Source: JBBROS01 sp963752225
GTDB taxonomy: Bacteria; Pseudomonadota; Alphaproteobacteria; Acetobacterales; Acetobacteraceae
Length of the DNA stretch: 64,000 nucleotides
Assembly (NCBI GenBank): GCA_963752225.1
Contig: CAVVXS010000008.1
Span: 153,492-217,491, forward strand
Direction of reading: 5' to 3'
Shown here: piece by piece, positions 61,840 to 64,000 of the stretch
How positions within the stretch are numbered: position 1 is the stretch's first letter
Layout: every line of letters begins with the position of its first letter
Made by a program: the position numbers and the translations under genes
The notes under the pieces: generated by a model
Database searches by the model: none
What the model saw: the letters and a program-made list of their open reading frames with translations, nothing else
Told to the model about the DNA's origin: nothing

Positions 61840-63346
61840 GCGCGTCACCAACGCCCGCCGAGCTGCAGACGATCGGCAAGGGGATCGTGGACCAGGCACT
61901 CGGGTTCAAGCGCGACCGGAAACGCCCGCTGTTCCGAGCCGTGCCGCCGCCGCCAGACTTCCCGATGACCGCGCTTGGTGAGCTACGGTTGGCTGCCGAA
62001 GCGATCCAGAACATCACTAGGGCGCCGTCGGCGGTCTGCGCGCAATCGGTTCTGGCCGCCACGACCTGGCCGTGCAGGCACATCGCAACGTGGAACTGCC
62101 CGGCGCCGGCATACGACCGCTGACAGGCTTGTTCGTTTCGGTTCTCGAAAGTGGGGAACGTAAAAGCGCGGTGGATCGCTTGGCCGTTCGTCCGGCCTAC
62201 TTGGTCGAGGCGGGGTACCGCGACGCTGCGCTCGGCGCCGCCGCCGCCTATGCTGATGACAAGGAAACGTGGGAACACGCTCGGGCGGAAGCCAAGAAGA
62301 AGATCAAAGAGCGCGCGGCGCTGGCCGAAGCTTTTCGCATGATCGGTCCCGCGCCAACACCGCCAGCACACCCGATGCTTTTAGTGGCGGACCCGACGCC
62401 CGAGGCGTTGGTCATGCATCTGACCGGGCGTCCCTGGGGCGGATTATTCACGGCTGAGGGCGGCCTATTCCTCGGTGGCAGTGCGATGAACGACGAGAGC
62501 CGGATGCGGACCGGCGCGCTGCTGAACACGTTATGGGACGGCGATGCCATCCGCCGGTTACGGGTCACGACGGGAGCGGCCTATTTGCCTGGCCGACGAT
62601 GCAGCACGCACATCATGGTGCAGCCGGCAATCGCGGCGGGGTTCTTGGCCGACGCTACCCTCGCCGGCATCGGCACATTGGCACGCACGTTGTTGGTCGC
62701 CCCAGAGGGCACCGCTGGCACCAGGTTGTTTCGCGACGCCTCGCCAGCGGCGGCGGTTGCGCTTGCCGAATATGAAGCGCGCTTGAATGCACAGCTCCGC
62801 AAGCCGCCACGGACCGCAGGCGACGATCCGACTATTCTCGATCCTCTTCCCCTGCATCTCGATCCCGACGCTCGGGCCATGTGGATCGCGTTCCATGACG
62901 CCGTGGAAGTCGCCCAGCAGCCGGAGGGCGCATTACGACCAATCCAGTCGTTCGCGTCTAAAATGGCGGAGCACGCTGGCAGGCTCGCGGCAGTGCTGAC
63001 CGTGTATGCGGATCCGGATGCCGTCGAAGTGGAAGCCGCCGCGATGGCAGGCGGGATCGAGCTGGCGAAACACTATGCCAACGAGTTGTTACGACTGCAC
63101 GGGGCTGCTTGTGTCTCGCCTGACCTCGTGTTGGCCGCTCGGCTGCTGGAGTGGTGGAAGGCTCGCCCAGACCCGAAGTGCCACCTGGCCGTCATCTACC
63201 AGCGGGGGCTGAATGCGATCCGCGACGCCGGCACGGCCCGCCGGATCGTCGGCGTGTTAGAAGAACATGGCCACATCGATCCGCTGCCCCGCGGGACAGA
63301 GCTGGACGGACAAGCGCGGGCCGAGGCGTGGGAATTGGTCCCGTGA
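61836..63346 (+). pseudogene. DUF3987-type gene of the element, one frameshift
   Basis: ATG 61836 overlaps the primase-like stop. The first 75 codons (PPPPDFPMTALGELRLAAEA, TRAPSAVCAQSVLAA) are typical of the DUF3987 N-terminus. A base is missing near 62060; the next frame then continues with VQAHRNVELPG, PLTGLFVSVLESGERKSAVD (a Walker A-like SGERKSA) and the rest, to RAEAWELVP at 63346. DUF3987 proteins are helicase-like and pair with the primase-like gene. As read, it makes only a short peptide. Confidence 0.78.
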
Positions 63347-63970
63347 GCGCGTTCGCGTTCGACCCGTGGGCGGCTTTGAAAGCGCAGCGTGAGAGAGGTT
63401 GCCCAGCTAATCCACCTAATTCAGCTAATCCACCAACGTCTACCCCGAGCGGATTAGGTGGATTAGCTGGTTTAGGTGGGCGATATGCATTCCGCAGCGA
63501 AAGCCAACCCGGTCCTGATCTCGCACCGGCCGGCGTTCACGCCCGTTGGCGGGAAGGCGCCGAACGCTGCGCCGCAATGCCGGTCCCGAGTTTCGCGAGC
63601 CAAGAGCGATGGCTTCGGTTCGTCGCCGACTGCAAGACGATCATTGCCTATCCACGCCACCGAGTTGCTCGGCGCCGGATGGGATGACCTGGATGTATTT
63701 GGCCTTCACCGTTCGGCGCCGCTGGCTCGCCCCGACTGCTCGGGCTTAGCGTGGTTAATGGATGGTCGCCGCCTTGGATCTGTGACACCCGCCCATGCAG
63801 TTATCTTCACGTCCGATGGTAGAGTGTTGCGGGCTTTTCGCCCGGGCAGCCAGTCCAGGCTTGTAGCCGAGCCGGCGTGGCTTCTGACACGCCGCGTCGC
63901 GCCTTCCTCTGCTGTGGCCCGCAACGAACGGCCGGTTGCTACTCCCGGCCGCCCGCTGTTTGGGGACTAG
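63343..63970 (+). pseudogene. Terminal gene of the element with Asn-Pro/Gly-Leu repeats, one frameshift
   Basis: GTG 63343 overlaps the DUF3987 stop. The N-terminus FAFDPWAALKAQRERG is followed by a linker ANPPNSANPPTSTPSG and GLGGLAGLGG (about 22-46), encoded by an inverted repeat. The first frame continues to MPVPSFASQERWLRFVADC and shifts at about 63645; the second encodes HATELLGAGWDDLDVFGLHR, GLAWLMDGRRLGSVTPAHA and ends at 63970. The last part is the usual end of this hypothetical family in such elements. Function is unknown. Confidence 0.65.
63403..63470. repeat. Perfect 18-bp inverted repeat within the terminal element gene
   Basis: CCAGCTAATCCACCTAAT at 63403-63420 is exactly reverse-complementary to ATTAGGTGGATTAGCTGG at 63453-63470, with a 32-nt loop. 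GCTAATCCACC also recurs inside (63406-63416 and 63424-63434). The repeat is in frame and codes for the Asn-Pro-Pro and Gly-Gly-Leu linker. Confidence 0.9.
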
Positions 63971-64000
63971 TCGTGCCGCGGTGCTGTCAACGCCCCGCCG

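Larger units (their letters stand above)
58077..64000. mobile_element. Integrative element, left part (decaying)
   Basis: It begins with a candidate att core at 58077 and includes a tyrosine integrase, an AT-rich ORF, an excisionase-like HTH gene, a primase-like gene, a DUF3987 gene and a final Asn-Pro-rich protein gene. All genes point rightward, with ATGA/GTGA overlaps among the last four. The right end is outside the window. No phage structural or conjugation gene is visible. Confidence 0.7.

Noticed and set aside
58259..63970. Programmed ribosomal frameshifting in the element genes
   Set aside because: The sites lack slippery heptamers and occur in four different genes in both directions; random mutation or sequence error explains them better.
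1..64000. CRISPR arrays or insertion sequences
   Set aside because: No regularly spaced direct repeats and no transposase with terminal inverted repeats were seen.

Overview
This window is high-GC bacterial DNA with dense, mostly overlapping operons. The homologies point to an alphaproteobacterium, most likely Rhodospirillales/Acetobacteraceae: a short NrnC-type exonuclease, an FzlA-type glutathione transferase fold, an NDUFA9-like protein, PEP-CTERM proteins, and a primase/DUF3987-type integrative element. The taxonomic call is inference from family content; no rRNA is present.

Layout. 1-3.4 kb (minus strand) is one tightly overlapped transcription unit: MoeB/ThiF enzyme, DsrE-like protein, SH3-repeat secreted protein, three polypeptides that together make a nitrile hydratase/thiocyanate hydrolase with a split beta subunit, and the start of a nucleoside-phosphorylase-family gene. 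3.4-7.1 kb (plus) holds queC, a DedA membrane protein, a methyltransferase and murJ. 7.2-12.3 kb is a complete oligopeptide-type ABC importer whose binding-protein gene lies convergently. 12.4-16.4 kb has a 2OG-Fe oxygenase, an SDR, a thioesterase and copC-copD. 16.7-18 kb has a cold-shock gene, a small conserved protein, tRNA-Leu(CAG) and nrnC. 18.1-23.2 kb is an acyl-CoA operon (ADP-forming acyl-CoA synthetase, CoA-transferase A and B, enoyl-CoA hydratase) ending in an EamA exporter. 24.1-27.1 kb (minus) has an Old Yellow Enzyme, a 3-hydroxyisobutyryl-CoA hydrolase and two small membrane-stress proteins.

27.2-37.6 kb is a surface-polysaccharide region: an FkbH-like glyceryl-ACP synthase with its ACP, a frameshifted O-acyltransferase, an O-antigen-ligase-like polymerase, a PssD/PssE (Alg14/Alg13) glycosyltransferase pair and two PEP-CTERM proteins. 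These families commonly occur in exosortase-linked exopolysaccharide loci, although no exosortase gene is visible here. 37.9-43.9 kb is gltD-gltB, followed by fzlA, an entericidin lipoprotein, an acyl-CoA dehydrogenase, a lytic transglycosylase, a DUF2189 membrane protein, an acyl-CoA ligase and an orphan, degenerate secretion-type ATPase. 50.9-56.3 kb is a homogentisate-catabolism operon (atypical metallo-beta-lactamase fold protein, FAD monooxygenase, DUF2783 protein, hmgA, fahA). An EAL-domain phosphodiesterase follows.

From about 58.08 kb to the right edge is an integrative element: a candidate att core resembling a tRNA-Ser 3' end, GTCCAC/GTGGAC repeats, a tyrosine integrase, an excisionase-like HTH protein, a primase-like gene, a DUF3987 gene and a terminal gene containing a perfect 18-bp inverted repeat. 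Four of its genes carry single-base frameshifts, at least seven in all, while 58 kb of flanking chromosome shows only one. The element looks recently inactivated, or this part of the assembly is error-prone. Its right end lies beyond the window.
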